From Neoarius graeffei (lineage: Eukaryota; Chordata; Actinopteri; Siluriformes; Ariidae): a stretch of DNA of 64,000 nucleotides. A program made the translations under genes and the position numbers. Position 1 is the first letter of the stretch, and each line of letters starts with the position of its first letter. The stretch spans positions 11,690,915 through 11,754,914 of the forward strand of contig NC_083572.1 in NCBI RefSeq assembly GCF_027579695.1, written 5' to 3'. The notes beneath the pieces were generated by a model. It did not search any database. It had not been told where the DNA came from and saw only the letters and a program-made list of their open reading frames with translations. Positions 42,046 to 53,932 of the stretch are shown one piece after another.

Positions 42046-42555
42046 TAGTCTGGTTAACACCAGACCATATCACAAGTGAAATATGGTCTGGAATCCGCCT
42101 ATTGAATTTCTCGTAGGGGAGGTGTGGTTTACGATTGTCAATGGCCGTTTATTGGACGTTGCGAATGTCTATCATTTGGCGTATACGTAGCCCATGGCCA
42201 ATCATGGCAGTTGTACCCGGTGACGTAGTTAGAGCGACGAAGAGAAGGAAAGAGAAAGAGAAGGCAAAACAAAAATAGGAAAACAATGGCACCGAACGAT
42301 TACTGCCGTTTGTGCAAGACAAAGCTTGATCGAAAGTTTGGTTCGTATCGCTCGCCGCCATGTTAAATGTGATCCGTAAACAGTCCCAAATAAACTACAA
42401 GCTTCCGTTTGTCGAGTAGTACACGTCACCGTCTTTCCACCCCTCCCCACTCTCTGATTGGCTCCCTAACTCAGGCGAGCCTTTAGACCATAGTTTCCAT
42501 GCTGTCTTTTCAGATCGGAACGATTGTGCAAAGCAGCATGGGATTTCCCAGGCTA
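42046..42555. mobile_element. MITE with 9-bp target duplication (TAGTCTGG ends), member 2
   Basis: A perfect 9-bp duplication GGGTCTCAT lies at 42037-42045 and 42556-42564. The ends TAGTCTGG and CCAGGCTA match member 1 at 33494. On the plus strand an ATG near 42285 opens MAPNDYCRLCKTKLDRKFG, a short zinc-ligand-like start that stops after 26 codons. Confidence 0.75.
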
Positions 42556-42716
42556 GGGTCTCATGGCAATTACAGTTCGCATGCCACAAAGCCCAATCAA
42601 GATTTGGGTAATCGGAACACAACACCAACGCTTGCAGAACGAAGAAATTGAATGTATAACGACAAACGTGCAAGATAGCAATAACTTTTAAAATGTAAAC
42701 CGGGAGAGGTTCTCCA

Positions 42717-43023
42717 TCCATCCACCCATTATCTGTCGCCGCTTATCCTGTCCTACAGAGTCGCAGGCAATTGCAGCCTGTCCCAGCTGACTATGGGCGT
42801 ACACCCTGGACAAGTCGCCAGGTTATCGCAGGGCTGACACATTCACACCTACGGTCAATTTAGAGCCGCCAATTAACCGAACCTGCATGTCTTTGGACTG
42901 TGGGGGAAACTGGAGCACCCGGAGGAAACATGCAAACTCCACACAGAAGGGCCCTCGCCGGACTCGAACCCGCAACCTTCTTGCTGTGAGGTGATAGCGC
43001 TAACCACTACGCCACCATGCCGC
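42717..43023 (-). mobile_element. Old, diverged tRNA-derived SINE with ATCC tail
   Basis: All blocks are recognisable (GTCGCAGGCAA, CCTGCATGTCTTTGGACTG, CGGACTCGAACCC), with several deletions. The tail is CCATCCATCCACC, as in the ATGG-tailed copy at 2289. This suggests a second, older subfamily. Confidence 0.85.
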
Positions 43024-43172
43024 AGGTGGCGGCTCGTCCCCCTGAAGCTGACAGACTTTGGGCTTTTTTGACAGTGAAACTGGCCAGGAAATGCTAAATC
43101 ATTGTTAATCATTTTACAAAAACATGAACACGTTCTTACTGTACATATATCATTTTTATCGTCAGACTTATT

Positions 43173-44450
43173 CAGGGGTGTAGTGGGCGTGGTACGCGGG
43201 GGTACGCCGTCCACCCACTTCTCCCGAGGTGAGATTCAAAAAAAAAAACCTGTCATTCAATGGCCTGAGTTTATACGCTCTACAGTAAGTGACACGTGCC
43301 TTTGTGCTCATCATCAATGCCCCCAATCGAACGTTACGTAAAACGTAGCGACGCAAAGTAGAATACATTCTAAACGCAGCCGTTATACGGATTTTATTTT
43401 TTCACTTTCGAGGCAGCACGATCTGTCGGTTTAATGCTTTATGATCTTTGAAGTTCTAATGCGATTTTTGCTCAGTATAGGCCTATGATTTTGAATAGCC
43501 TAATAATAACAGTAGGGTCTCTCTCTCTCTGTGTGCGATTTCCGGGCGTTCATGGTAGCAGCACCGAGAGGGCAACAGAACTGATATAATCGCCTGCCTG
43601 GTCATCCTTACACGGATAATTTCACCACATACTGTATTATATATATATGATTTGAAATTCATAATCTTTGTGGCCGTCCTGTTTAGTGTTTTGTTGTACA
43701 TCCAAAAATATGAAATGACAATAAATTTAAAGAAATACTCAAGTCTTTAAGAAGGAGTGCATGGTAGGGCTTAACCCAATGGCTGCATGTCATGTATTTT
43801 GTATACGCAGGTGCCTCAATCGCGCCAGACTAAATGCTTGACTTATTCGATTGGTGCCTTTTATAATAAATTTCAGCCCATTGCTGGTTTGTATGCGATG
43901 TGAGTGAGTGACGTGACTTTTTTTGAACTTCTGGACACATGCTGTAGCTGTTGCCACGGCAGTAAGTAGGCTAGTAAAAATATCGAATTCCGAATGCAGC
44001 TCGGCTCAAATGAACATGAATCGAACATGAACAAAGGTGTTTGTGTATCATAATTTCCAATATTTTGGCTTCACGCCTGATAGTCCATGTTAAACCTATG
44101 CAAGGTTTATGTTGAGTTCCAACAGCAGAGTGGTGCTGTCTACGACCATGCATTCGGAAGGAGAAGGAGAATTTGTTCCTCTTTAGCTATTTCAGCATAT
44201 TTATTGGAGACAAAATAAACCGCGGCTTTTCGCCATAACAGTTGGGCTGTACTGACAAACACGAATGAAAATTGCACACAAAAATGTCTGAAAAAAAAAG
44301 TGTCTTCTTGTGCCCTCTTGTGTTGTTAAAAGAACGTAACATTTATACAAATCATTCAGACCAAACAAAGGCTACCGCTTCTGACATATCAAATCGATGA
44401 CGTCACGAATCGCGTACCCCCACTTTAAAAAAATCTCCACTACACCACTG
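43173..44450. mobile_element. hAT-type element (CAGGGGTGTAGTGG ends)
   Basis: The ends CAGGGGTGTAGTGG and CCACTACACCACTG are inverted repeats. The 8-bp duplications are GACTTATT (43165-43172) and GATTTATT (44451-44458). Matching GGGGTACGC / GCGTACCCCC blocks lie inside. No transposase remnant is recognised. Confidence 0.82.
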
Positions 44451-44654
44451 GATTTATTTGACATCAGTTCAAACTGATGCGCAGCCCTGAATTAATTATT
44501 TCTGTGTGTGAAAAATAAATGAACTTCCATGCATAAACAAAATACCCAATTCGAATAAATGCATACATTTTTTACAATAATTAAATGTTAATTGGGTGAA
44601 ACCACTCCAATCCATGCACGTGCTGGTGCGCGTGCCCGAGACTGGCACGACAAA

Positions 44655-45330
44655 TGCCGCTTTTCCACTACAAACGCGGCTGAGTCGGGCTGAGCCGTGC
44701 CGTGCTGAGTCGGGCTGAGCGGGGCTGTTGGAGTTGCATTTCAACTACAACCGCGCTGAACCGTGCTGGCTGGAAGTGGGTGGACACACTGGGTGGAGTT
44801 AGCGAAAGTGGGTGGATGTCAGGTGATGTTGTTAAGCAGCGCAAACAGTGACATCAGTGAGCTTTTAAGCGGTAGTCTCACGACCCGAATAGTAAACAAT
44901 AAACATGGAGGACATGGAGTCGTTAGTGTTGCTGGTCTTGGTGCTGTGGCTTGTTGTCACCGACAACGCCAACAGATACTGGCAAGAGCGTATAGATGAG
45001 GCGAGGCGCATAAGGCTTCAGAAATTCTCGTAATTCTTCTTCTTCCGAGTTTACAGTGTTTACAGATCCCAGCGTGCTCGCAGGGCGTGTGTGGGCATGT
45101 GAGGACACTCCTCCTCACCAATCAGTGCACAGGGGAGTGTCTGCTCACGCCCCCAGCCTCACTCGGCATGGCTTGGCTCGCTTCAGCCCCACTCCAAAAC
45201 GGTGCGAGTTTTAGGGGCTAAGCAGGGCTGAAGCGAGCTGAGTCGTGCTGGTTTTTGGTAGTCGAAATGCGAGCCGTGTCGGGCTGAAGTGAGCTGAAGC
45301 GAGCTGAAAAAGGGTAGTGGAAAAGGGCCA
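44655..45330. mobile_element. Harbinger-like MITE (GCTTTTCCACTAC ends), empty-site copy
   Basis: Its 676 bp match 20880-21432 plus 27275-27387 closely, without the DIRS insertion. AAA flanks it (44652-44654 and 45331-45333). The uninterrupted target reads GCGAGTTTTAGG near 45207. Confidence 0.85.
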
Positions 45331-45333
45331 AAA

Positions 45334-46543
45334 GCCACCTTGGCCCCCGTAGCTCGGGCCCTTTGACCCCGGAACCCCTGCAGTAAACGAACACTGAAGC
45401 AGCGGGAACATGCAGTTCTCACCTGCACAAATCACAGATACGTAAAATAAAAGACCTGAACTTCACTTGTGTGTGCTGTTAGATGATTACTGTCACTGTG
45501 TGGTCAGAAAAGACGACAGATAAGCGTAACCGTTGCACAATAACCTGCGTGTGCACAACAAAGTGATTTAGCTGCTGGCTAGTGATTTTGGCCATTTCAG
45601 GAAGCAGTACGCATTTGTTTAATGGTCTTCTGTGTGTTAAATAGTTACAGAATTATAATAAAGCGAATACTTTACGATATTTTTTTTTTAGTGTATACTG
45701 ATTAAATTACTTTTTTTTTTTTTTTTTTTGGCCAAGTGAAGGTTGTCGGGCCACTTTAGCGCCCATGAAGAACACTGCTGGGCATTTTCCGCGAGACTTA
45801 ACAGTTTTTTCTGCGAAACCGAACTCGAACAGCGTTCACTTTCGTTTTCTCGCGGTCGCCATCACGCAATACCATACAGGATATGGTCGCCATCTTACCA
45901 TGTGAGAACCACGTGATATGCTATAATTTAAAACGCGCTAAATGATTGGACGATATAAGAAGGATTAGCCAATCACACGGACCCAGCTTCAGCAACCAAA
46001 CGGCGCGTAAATAACGGTGTTCCTTACCAAATGAGTTCGAATTACCTGAAAATTGCATTTGGCCGAAAAACAACCGATTCAGACATCATTACAACCGATT
46101 ATTTCGATCAGCAATCGGTTACTAATGAAAACCCGATAGATAACAAAATACCACTAATAAAGATAAACATGTGTTCTATTAGGCTTTTCGACTATATTTT
46201 AATCCTTTACTCAAAGTTTCCGAATAATTTTGAGCATAACTGTATAAATTTTCTGTCTAACATCATGGGCATACAAACTGCTTCCTCTTACCTCTTCCAA
46301 CGGGCTCGTTGTGCCTTACTTCTTCCTCTTTAGGGTTTTATGGCGGTTGGCAACCAACTTAAAGGAGCATTACTGCCACCAACTGGGCTGGAGTGTATGG
46401 AATCAATTTTGTGCCAAAATGTTCATAGAATACTTTTGAAATATCAAATAAAAATACAAAATAAGAAAAAAAGTAAAATGTTCATACAATACTTTTGAAA
46501 TATCAAACAAAAACGACAAATCAAAATACAAAAAAGAAAAAAA
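45334..46543. other. No gene supported
   Basis: There is a poly(T) run near 45713 and repeated ATACTTTTGAAATATCAAA near 46430 and 46490. The frame 46031-46333 has no recognised motif. Confidence 0.4.
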
Positions 46544-46580
46544 GTCAATTTTTTTAGACTGGCAAACAAGTTTAGTTTAG

Positions 46581-46611
<31 letters not shown>

Positions 46612-46890
46612 TGGCCATAAACGTACAATAAAAAAACGGTACAGGTGTGGCAGGGATGACACAAAAAAGCATAAAAACTTGTTTCCATTGTGGTCCCTTA
46701 TCACAGACAAAAAAATAGCTACACACAATTAAAAAATAACAAAATAAAAATAATTTGACAATACTGTATAACTGAATATCATGGGGAAGCATAGCAAAAA
46801 TGTAAAAACTAATACCATAACAAATAATACTGAACAATATTGATAATGTTAATAATAATAGAAAAACAAAAAAAGCAAGAGAAAAAACAC

Positions 46891-46891
<1 letters not shown>

Positions 46892-46946
<55 letters not shown>
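46892..46946. repeat. (AAT)n microsatellite
   Basis: About 18 AAT units in the 3' untranslated part of the LINE fragment. Confidence 0.95.
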
Positions 46947-46947
<1 letters not shown>

Positions 46948-46963
46948 TTAAAGAATAAAGAAA

Positions 46964-47693
46964 CTAAAAATACACATAATCTGCTGCTTCCTCATCAAAT
47001 AGAATGTTAAAAAAGTGCTGTTTTACCTTCTTCTTGAACAGGGGAACATTTTCTACTGATTTTATTTCTGAAGGTAGTTCATTCCAAATTTTGGTTGCAG
47101 TGTACAGAAAAGAAGTTTTTCCAAAAGGACCACACAGGGGGAGCTGAAGAGAAGAGTGACTGGATCTTGTACTATAGTTATGGATAACATTTTGAATTGC
47201 AGAAGACAAGTATTGAGGCGCTGAGGAATTTTGAATTTTGAACATCATATGGGCTTTGAGTTGTTTGGATCTAAAATCAACTGGCAACATACCGACCCGT
47301 CTAAATTCATCAGCTCCTATGTGTGTTCTGAACGGTGCATTCAAAATAAACCTGATGATTTTATTCTGTGCACACTGGAGCCGTGACTTGCTCCTTTTAG
47401 TTGTGCCAGAATACCATGCTGTGCTGGCGTAGTCGTAGTGACTTTGTAGTAGGCCTGAAGTAAGAAGTGTCTGGACTCAGGTTGCCAGCCTGTCTATACA
47501 GAAACTTTAGTTTGGCATTAGATCTGCTGACTATTTTGTCCACAATGCCATCTCCATTTAGGGATTGGTCTAAAGTTAGACCTAAGTACTTCATTTCAGA
47601 AGCACTGGATAAAATATTGCCAGCACATTGCACCTGAATGGTTTTAATATTGCATAGCCTCTTTTTTGAAGCAAAGAGGATGGACACTGTCTT
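46964..47693 (-). pseudogene. LINE ORF2 C-terminal fragment
   Basis: The first part (47687-47397) has SSASEMKYLGLTLDQSLNGD and KLKFLYRQAGNLSPDT, the thumb region after the RT palm. A frame change near 47390 leads to RTHIGADEFRRVGMLPVDFR and TATKIWNELPSEIKSVENV. FLYTATKIWNxLP is a typical LINE RT C-terminal signature. The catalytic YADD part is missing through 5' truncation. Confidence 0.75.
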
Positions 47694-47995
47694 GCAACAA
47701 ATTATTCATGTAATCGTGCAAAATATCAGTCTATTACTCTTCAGAAACCTTTTATTTTTGTTCCGCGTCTTTCTCAGTTTTGTTTGACGTAATTTATTTT
47801 GGTTGCGATTCCAGCTTTCTCGTTTGCGCTCCCTGACTTTTTGCTTGCAGTTTTGGCACAAAATTCACGTGTGGGCGGGCTGTCCAGGAATGCATTCCCA
47901 TTGGCTAACTTGTGTTTGACTGACAGCTACGCTCAGCCATTCCCTACTCGGATTCTGGCGGACTGTTTGACAAGTGACCGATCCACTTTTGAATC

Positions 47996-48360
47996 TCATC
48001 TCATCTCATCTCATCTCATTATCTGTAGCCGCTTTATCCTTCTACAGGGTCGCAGGCTGACTACGGGTGAAAGGCGGGGTACACCCTGGACAAGTCACCA
48101 GGTCATCACAGGGCTGACACATAGACACAGACAACCATTCACACTCACATTCACACCTACGGTCAATTTAGAGTCACCAGTTAACCTAACCTGCATGACT
48201 TTGGACTGTGGGGGAAACCGGCGCACCCGGAGGAAACCCACGCGGACACGGGGAGAACATGCAAACTCCGCACAGAAAGGCCCTCGCCGGCCACAGGGCT
48301 CGAACCCAGGACCTTCTTGCTGTGAGGCGACAGCGCTAACCACTACACCACCGTGCCGCC
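47996..48360 (-). mobile_element. tRNA-derived SINE in the fold-back spacer
   Basis: 13-bp target duplication CCACTTTTGAATC at 47983-47995 and 48361-48373. A small deletion removes GCAAGCTGGAGCCTATCCCA. Confidence 0.93.
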
Positions 48361-48766
48361 CCACTTTTGAATCGGTTAATTAATTCAATATCATAGTCGC
48401 CACTGAAGTCCACTCGATCCTTGTTTACCGTCAATGGATCGGTCACTCGTCAAACAGTCCGCCAAAATCCGAGTAGGGAATGGCTGAGCGTAGCTGTCAG
48501 TCAAACACAAGTTAGCCAATGGGAATGCATTCCTGGACAGCCCACCCACACGTGAAGTTTGTGCCAAAACTGCAAGCAAAAAGTCAGGGAGCGCAAACGA
48601 GAAAGCTGGAATCGCAACCAAAATAAATTACGTCAAACAAAACTGAGAAAGACGCGGAACAAAAATAAAAGGTTTCTGAAGAGTAATAGACTGATATTTT
48701 TGCACGATTACACGAATAATTTGTTTGCCAGTCTAAAAAAACTGACTTTTTTTTTCTAGCCAAGTT

Positions 48767-48795
48767 TATTTGAGAAACCTGAGAACAAAATGATA
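48767..48795 (-). pseudogene. LINE ORF2, last codons
   Basis: YHFVLRFLK then stop, in frame with the 50410-50538 segment across the Tc1 insertion. Confidence 0.6.
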
Positions 48796-48797
48796 TA

Positions 48798-50407
48798 CAG
48801 GTCCTTCTCAAAAAATTAGCATATTGTGATAAAGTTCATTATTTTCCATAATGTAATGATAAAAATTAAACTTTCATATATTTTAGATTCATTGCACACC
48901 AACTGAAATATTTCAGGTCTTTTATTGTTTTAATACTGATTATTTTGGCATACAGCTCATGAAAACCCAAAATTCCTATCTCAAAAAATTAGCATATCAT
49001 GAAAAGGTACTCTAAACGAGCTATTAACCTAATCATCTGAATCAACGACTTAACTCTAAACACCTGCAAAAGATTCCTGAGGCTTTTAAAAACTCCCAGT
49101 CTGGTTCATTACTCAAAACCACAATCATGGGTAAGACTGCCGACCTGACTGCTGTCCAGAAGGTCATCATTGACACCCTCAAGCAAGAGGGTAAGACACA
49201 AAGAAATCTCTGAGCGAATAGGCTGTTCCCAGAGTGCTGTATCAAGACACCTCAGTGGGACGTCTGTGGGAAGGAAGAAGTGTGGCAGAAAACGCTGCAC
49301 AACCAGAAGAGGTGACCGGACCCTGAGGAAGATTGTGGAGAATGGCCGATTCCAGACCTTGGGGGACCTGTGGAAGCAGTGGACTGAGTCTGGAGTAGAA
49401 ACATCCAGAGCCACCGTGCACAGGCGTGTGCAGGAAATGGGCTACAGGTGCCGCATTCCCCAGGTCAAGCCACTTTTGAACCAGAAACAGCGGCAGAAGC
49501 GCCTGACCTGGGCTACAGAGAAGCAGCACTGGACTGTTGCTTAGTGGTCCAAAGTACTTTTTTCGGATGAAAGCAAATTTTGCATGTCATTCGGAAATCA
49601 AGGTGCCAGAGGCTGGAGGAAGACTGGGGAGAAGGAAATGCCAAAATGCCTGAAGTCCAATGTCAAGTACCCACAGTCAGTGATGGTCTGGGGTGCCATG
49701 TCAGCTGCTGGTGTTGGTCCACTGTGTTTTATCAAAGGCAGGGTCAATGCAGCTAGCTATCAGGAGATTTTGGAGCACTTCATGCTTCCATCTGCTGAAA
49801 AGCTTTATGGAGATGAAGATTTCATTTTTCAGCACGACCTGGCACCTGCTCACAGTGCCAAAACCACTGGTAAATGGTTTACTGACCATGGTATTACTGT
49901 GCTCAATTGGCCTGCCAACTCTCCTGACCTCAACCCCATAGAGAATCTGTGGGGTATTGTGAAGAGGAAGTTGAGAGACACCAGACCCAACACTGTGGAT
50001 GAGCTTAAGGCCGCTATCGAAGCATCCTGGGCCTCCATAACACCTCAGCAGTGCCACAGGCTGATCGCCTCCATGCCACGTCGCATTGAAGCAGTCATTT
50101 CTGCCAAAGGATTCCCGACCAAGTATTGAGTGCATAACTGAACATAATTATTTGAAGGTTGACTTTTTTTGTATTAAAAACACTTTTTTTTTATTGGTCA
50201 GATGAAATATGCTAATTTTTTGAGATAGGGATTTTTGGTTTTCCTTTACTTTTTTGCCAAAATCATCAATATTAAAACAATAAAAGGCTTGAACTACTTC
50301 AGTTGTGTGTAATGAATCTAAAATATATTAAAGTCTAATGTTTTATGAGTACATTACAGAAAATAATGAACTTTATCACAATATGCTAATTTTTTGAGAA
50401 GGACCTG
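48798..50407 (+). mobile_element. Tc1-type transposon inside the LINE
   Basis: TA lies at 48796-48797 and 50408-50409. The end CAGGTCCTTCTCAAAAAATT is mirrored at the right. CTCAAAAAATTAGCATAT recurs about 180 bp inside (48980), giving an IR/DR layout. Length 1610 bp. Confidence 0.94.
49127..50129 (+). pseudogene. Tc1 transposase, one frameshift and one stop
   Basis: It starts MGKTADLTAVQKVIIDTLKQ at 49127. A small deletion at about 49197 (AAGACACAAAGAAATC) shifts the frame, which continues EISERIGCSQSAVSRHLSG. A TAG at 49542-49544, probably a decayed CAG before WSKVLFSDESKF, is the only other break. The triad is FSDESKF, FQHDLAPAH and [11 protein letters not shown] with 34 residues between the second D and E. 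The frame then runs to TAA/TGA at 50129. This is a recently inactivated copy. Confidence 0.93.
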
Positions 50408-50409
50408 TA

Positions 50410-50538
50410 CATGGCTAGATGCCTTACCCAAGATGCCAGGTAGATTAAAACTGCTGTGTCTCACTGTGCTTAATGACTGACAAAGGTTTCTTCTTTCTTC
50501 CTCATACTGTTTGCAGTGAAATAAAACATGCTCAACTG
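50410..50538 (-). pseudogene. LINE ORF2, C-terminal zinc-knuckle part
   Basis: It continues CDYCSQLE from the main segment as TVEHVLFHCKQYEEERR, completing a CxxC...HxxxxC knuckle, then SFNLPGILGKASSHV. It lies between the hAT and Tc1 insertions. Confidence 0.82.
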
Positions 50539-51109
50539 TTTCCAGCCAGGGGCGGATCTAGAAAAATATTTATGGAGTGGCAAGAGGGGGGCAGGAATTT
50601 TTGAGGGGTGGCAACGTATTACAGACATGTATATATACTGAATTTAATCACAGTTATCACAGTTTGATGACAAATAGTATGTAAACACTACAAAAGGGCA
50701 CAGGCTGCCATTTACAAACTCATACAGACAAACTTAATCTCATGCTTTTATTGTTCACGAAGAACACACATTCTCAGATGAGGTCTATACCATTTCTGGA
50801 CAGTTTTATACTGTATATGCAAAAGAACAGACACTAAAAAACAACAACAATAACAACACTGCTTCAAGTTCAGCATGATTTAACCCATTTACACCAGTGT
50901 CACATTTTATAGTTTTTTTTTTCTCACGCTTTGTAAAGGCTCATCAGTGAGCATAACATGAACTTGTCATGCCTACAACAGCTGAATGCGGCGATTTCCA
51001 TGTTGCTCAGCAAAACGCTTCACATTACATGTATAGTTAGCTAAATAACGTTCTCCAACCTTATTTTTATCCTCTCAAAATCAGCATCGCAACTATGCTA
51101 GCACTGTTC

Positions 51110-51485
51110 TCATCTCATCTCATTATCTCTAGCCGCTTTATCCTTCTACAGGGTCGCAGGCAAGCTGGAGCCTATCCCAGCTGACTACGGGCGAAAGGCG
51201 GGGTACACCCTGGACAAGTCGCCAGGTCATCACAGGGCTGACACATAGACACAGACAACCATTCACACTCACATTCACACCTACGGTCAATTTAGAGTCA
51301 CCAGTTAACCTAACCTGCATGTCTTTGGACTGTGGGGGAAACCGGAGCACCCGGAGGAAACCCACGCGGACACGGGGAGAACATGCAAACTCCACACAGA
51401 AAGGCCCTCGCCGGCCCCGGGGCTCGAACCCAGGACCTTCTTGCTGTGAGGCAACAGCGCTAACCACTACACCACCGTGCCGCCC
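51110..51485 (-). mobile_element. tRNA-derived SINE, first of a tandem pair
   Basis: Flanked by GCTAGCACTGTTC at 51097-51109 and 51486-51498. It carries the private variant GAGGCAACAG in place of GAGGCGACAG. Confidence 0.95.
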
Positions 51486-51498
51486 GCTAGCACTGTTC

Positions 51499-51877
51499 AT
51501 CTCATCTCATCTCATTATCTCTAGCCGCTTTATCCTTCTACAGGGTCGCAGGCAAGCTGGAGCCTATCCCAGCTGACTACGGGCGAAAGGCGGGGTACAC
51601 CCTGGACAAGTCGCCAGGTCATCACAGGGCTGACACATAGACACAGACAACCATTCACACTCACATTCACACCTACGGTCAATTTAGAGTCACCAGTTAA
51701 CCTAACCTGCATGTCTTTGGACTGTGGGGGAAACCGGAGCACCCGGAGGAAACCCACGCGGACATGGGGAGAACATGCAAACTCCGCACAGAAAGGCCCT
51801 CGCCGGCCCCGGGGCTCGAACCCAGGACCTTCTTGCTGTGAGGCAACAGCGCTAACCACTACACCACCGTGCCGCCC
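51499..51877 (-). mobile_element. tRNA-derived SINE, second of a tandem pair
   Basis: Flanked by GCTAGCACTGTTC at 51486-51498 and 51878-51890. It shares GAGGCAACAG and the CGGCCCCGGGGCTCG variant with the first copy, so the pair is a duplication of about 390 bp including the target repeat. Confidence 0.95.
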
Positions 51878-52208
51878 GCTAGCACTGTTCATTCATTATA
51901 ATTTCATTTCTTGATAGATAGTTAATCAGCTTTTACCCCTTTCCTCCTGTGTCTCCTTTCCTCGCGACTCCTGGCTCCCTCGCTTCGCGCCTCTCAATTT
52001 TCCAAAACAACCAATCTCTGGCATTATCTCGTGCTGCATTCGCCGCAGTCGGACATTGGAAATTCGCGCACGTAAATGTCAAATTGGCCGTAATTTTTCT
52101 TTGAATTCGTCGCTGCCAACTGGGGTGGCAGCTGGGGTGGCAAGGCTTTTTTTTAGGGTGGCATTTGCCACCCTATGCCACCCTGGTAGATCCACCCATG
52201 TTTCCAGC

Positions 52209-53932
52209 TGGCTACAGTAATCACAGTTTCCTGTGTGATGTTTACCCATTATTTTTAGTGTACTGTTAAGCCCTGTGTGACCAATTCTTAAACGGGTTAT
52301 CATGCTCTCATCTTTCCTACTTCTGCCTTCCATCCTTCCTTTGTCCACCAGTTTTTGGATGTTGTACAGATGTCTGCCCTTTCCATTATCATCCCAGTAT
52401 TCCTGCCAGATTGATTTGGCATGATTCTTTATAAGGACCTTAGCCTCCGCCTTACTCACAGGGATTAGTAAATCTACCTCTTCATGCTTGAGTGTTTGTT
52501 TGGCTAACTTGTCCACCTGCTCATTACCCTCAACACCAGCATGTGCCGGTACCCAAAGAAAATGAATTACTATTCCTACTGCTTCTAGATGGAATAATGT
52601 ACTGTATACTTCATTGATGAGGTCGCCCCTGAATGATCTACCTGACTGTATGCTTTGTAGAGCTGAATAACTATCTGAGATGATGACAGTATTGTGAATT
52701 TTGTTTTCTTTTATCCATTCCAGGGCCAACCAGATCACTACGAACTCTGTAGTGTAAACAGATAAGTTGCCATCTATTCTTTTCAAAATGCTCACATCAT
52801 TTGCTGGAATGTGTACTGCTGAACCAGCACACTCTCTTTCTGGATCTTTTGATCCATCTGTGAATATGAATGTATGGCATGGAAAATGTAACTCTACATA
52901 ATTCTGCACTATGGCTTCTACTGTCACCTCTTTTGGTTTCTTTTGAATTTCTAAGTGAATGGCCAGGTCTACAGAAGGTAATGGGAAAAACCATGGCTGA
53001 ATAGAGGATAAAGGTACAACAGGACTGTACTGCAACTGATGTAGCCCTAAACTCTCTCCTTTAGCATCACCTATCCACCCAAAGCTTCTAAAGTTGGACT
53101 TGTTATGCTCCCAACAGTCATTTAAAATATTTTTGGCTGGATGATCAGCATATTGCCCTCTAAGGTTAACCCAGTATGTCAACATCAGTTGTATTCTTCT
53201 AATCCTTAGCGGCATCTCACCCATTTCCACCTGCATTGCAGGTATAGGGGATGTTTTAAAGGATCCACTACAGATCCTCAAAGCCTGAGCTTGCAGTACA
53301 TCTAAGACCTTTATGTTAGATTCAGCTGAAGACATATATGCTATGCAGCCATAATCAAAGACAGACCTCATAAGTGCCCAGTATACGTTAAGCAAAGCTG
53401 CTCCGCTGGCTCCCCAGGACTGTCCTGATAAACAGCGAAGGATGTTAATAACCTTTTTACACTTGTTTCCTACCTTACTCGTGTGTACTTTCCATGTTAA
53501 CTTTTCGTCAAACCATACCCCAAGAAATCGGATAGCTTTGTCTTGCTCAAGAGGATGTTCATAAAGTTTTAAAGAAAAAGGAGTGATTTTGCACCTTCTT
53601 GAAAAACATATTACTTGAGTCTTTGACACTGATAGCCTAAAACCCCATTCATTTGCCCACTTTTCCACTTTCTTTATTGCTGCTTGCATTTTTGTTTTGA
53701 CATGTGAAATATTACGTCCTCTGACCCATAATGCTCCATCATCTGCATATAAGGACTTGCCTATACCTTGCTCTATGTTTAAAAAGATGTCATTAATCAT
53801 GCTATTAAACAATAATGGGCTAAACACACTACCTTGCGGTGTACCATTCTCCACTGTATATATTTCAGAATACTCTGTACCTACTTTTACCTGTATCTTC
53901 CTGTCAAATAGAAAGTCCAAAATCCAGTTGTA
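52209..53932 (-). pseudogene. LINE ORF2 main segment: RT palm, thumb and RNase H
   Basis: Long open frame on the minus strand. The RT motifs are NGTPQGSVFSPLLFN and the catalytic SLYADDGALWV, then the thumb FLGVWFDEKLTWKVH. RNase H follows: FIFTDGSKDPERECAGSAV, ISDSYSALQSIQSG and LWVPAHAGVEGNEQVDKLAK. A knuckle start (TGNCDYCSQLE) ends the segment where the hAT inserted. There are no stops within about 570 codons, so this LINE copy was in good condition when it was interrupted. Endonuclease and ORF1 are missing. Confidence 0.9.

Larger units (their letters stand above)
46570..47693 (-). mobile_element. 5'-truncated LINE with (CTAAA)n tail
   Basis: The minus-strand 3' end is a (CTAAA)n run (46571-46610 as TTTAG). 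Similar GCAAACAA / GCAACAA flanks mark the insertion in the fold-back arm. It carries the C-terminal part of an ORF2-like protein. The clade (CR1/L2/Rex-like) is not settled. Confidence 0.75.
46544..48746. repeat. Fold-back (inverted) repeat with two insertions
   Basis: The left arm (46544-46569 plus 47694-47985) and the right arm (48438-48746) are inverted copies of about 310 bp with few mismatches. They surround a spacer of about 70 bp. Both arms read MVAIPAFSFALPDFLLAVLA in opposite orientations. A LINE fragment sits in the left arm and a SINE in the spacer region. Confidence 0.88.
50547..52200. mobile_element. hAT-type element inside the LINE, carrying two SINEs
   Basis: A perfect 8-bp duplication TTTCCAGC lies at 50539-50546 and 52201-52208. 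The ends CAGGGGCGGATCTAG and GTAGATCCACCCATG are imperfect inverted repeats. GTGGCAA / TTGCCACC motifs repeat inside both ends. No transposase is recognised. About 870 bp without the SINEs. Confidence 0.85.

Noticed and set aside
47799-48621. Two copies of the frame MVAIPAFSFALPDFLLAVLA as duplicate genes
   Set aside because: They are the two arms of the fold-back repeat, with no family match and no gene structure.
52079-52208. C-terminal 40 residues of the long LINE frame (after CSQLET)
   Set aside because: This part reads into the inserted hAT end. The true LINE continuation is at 50538-50410.
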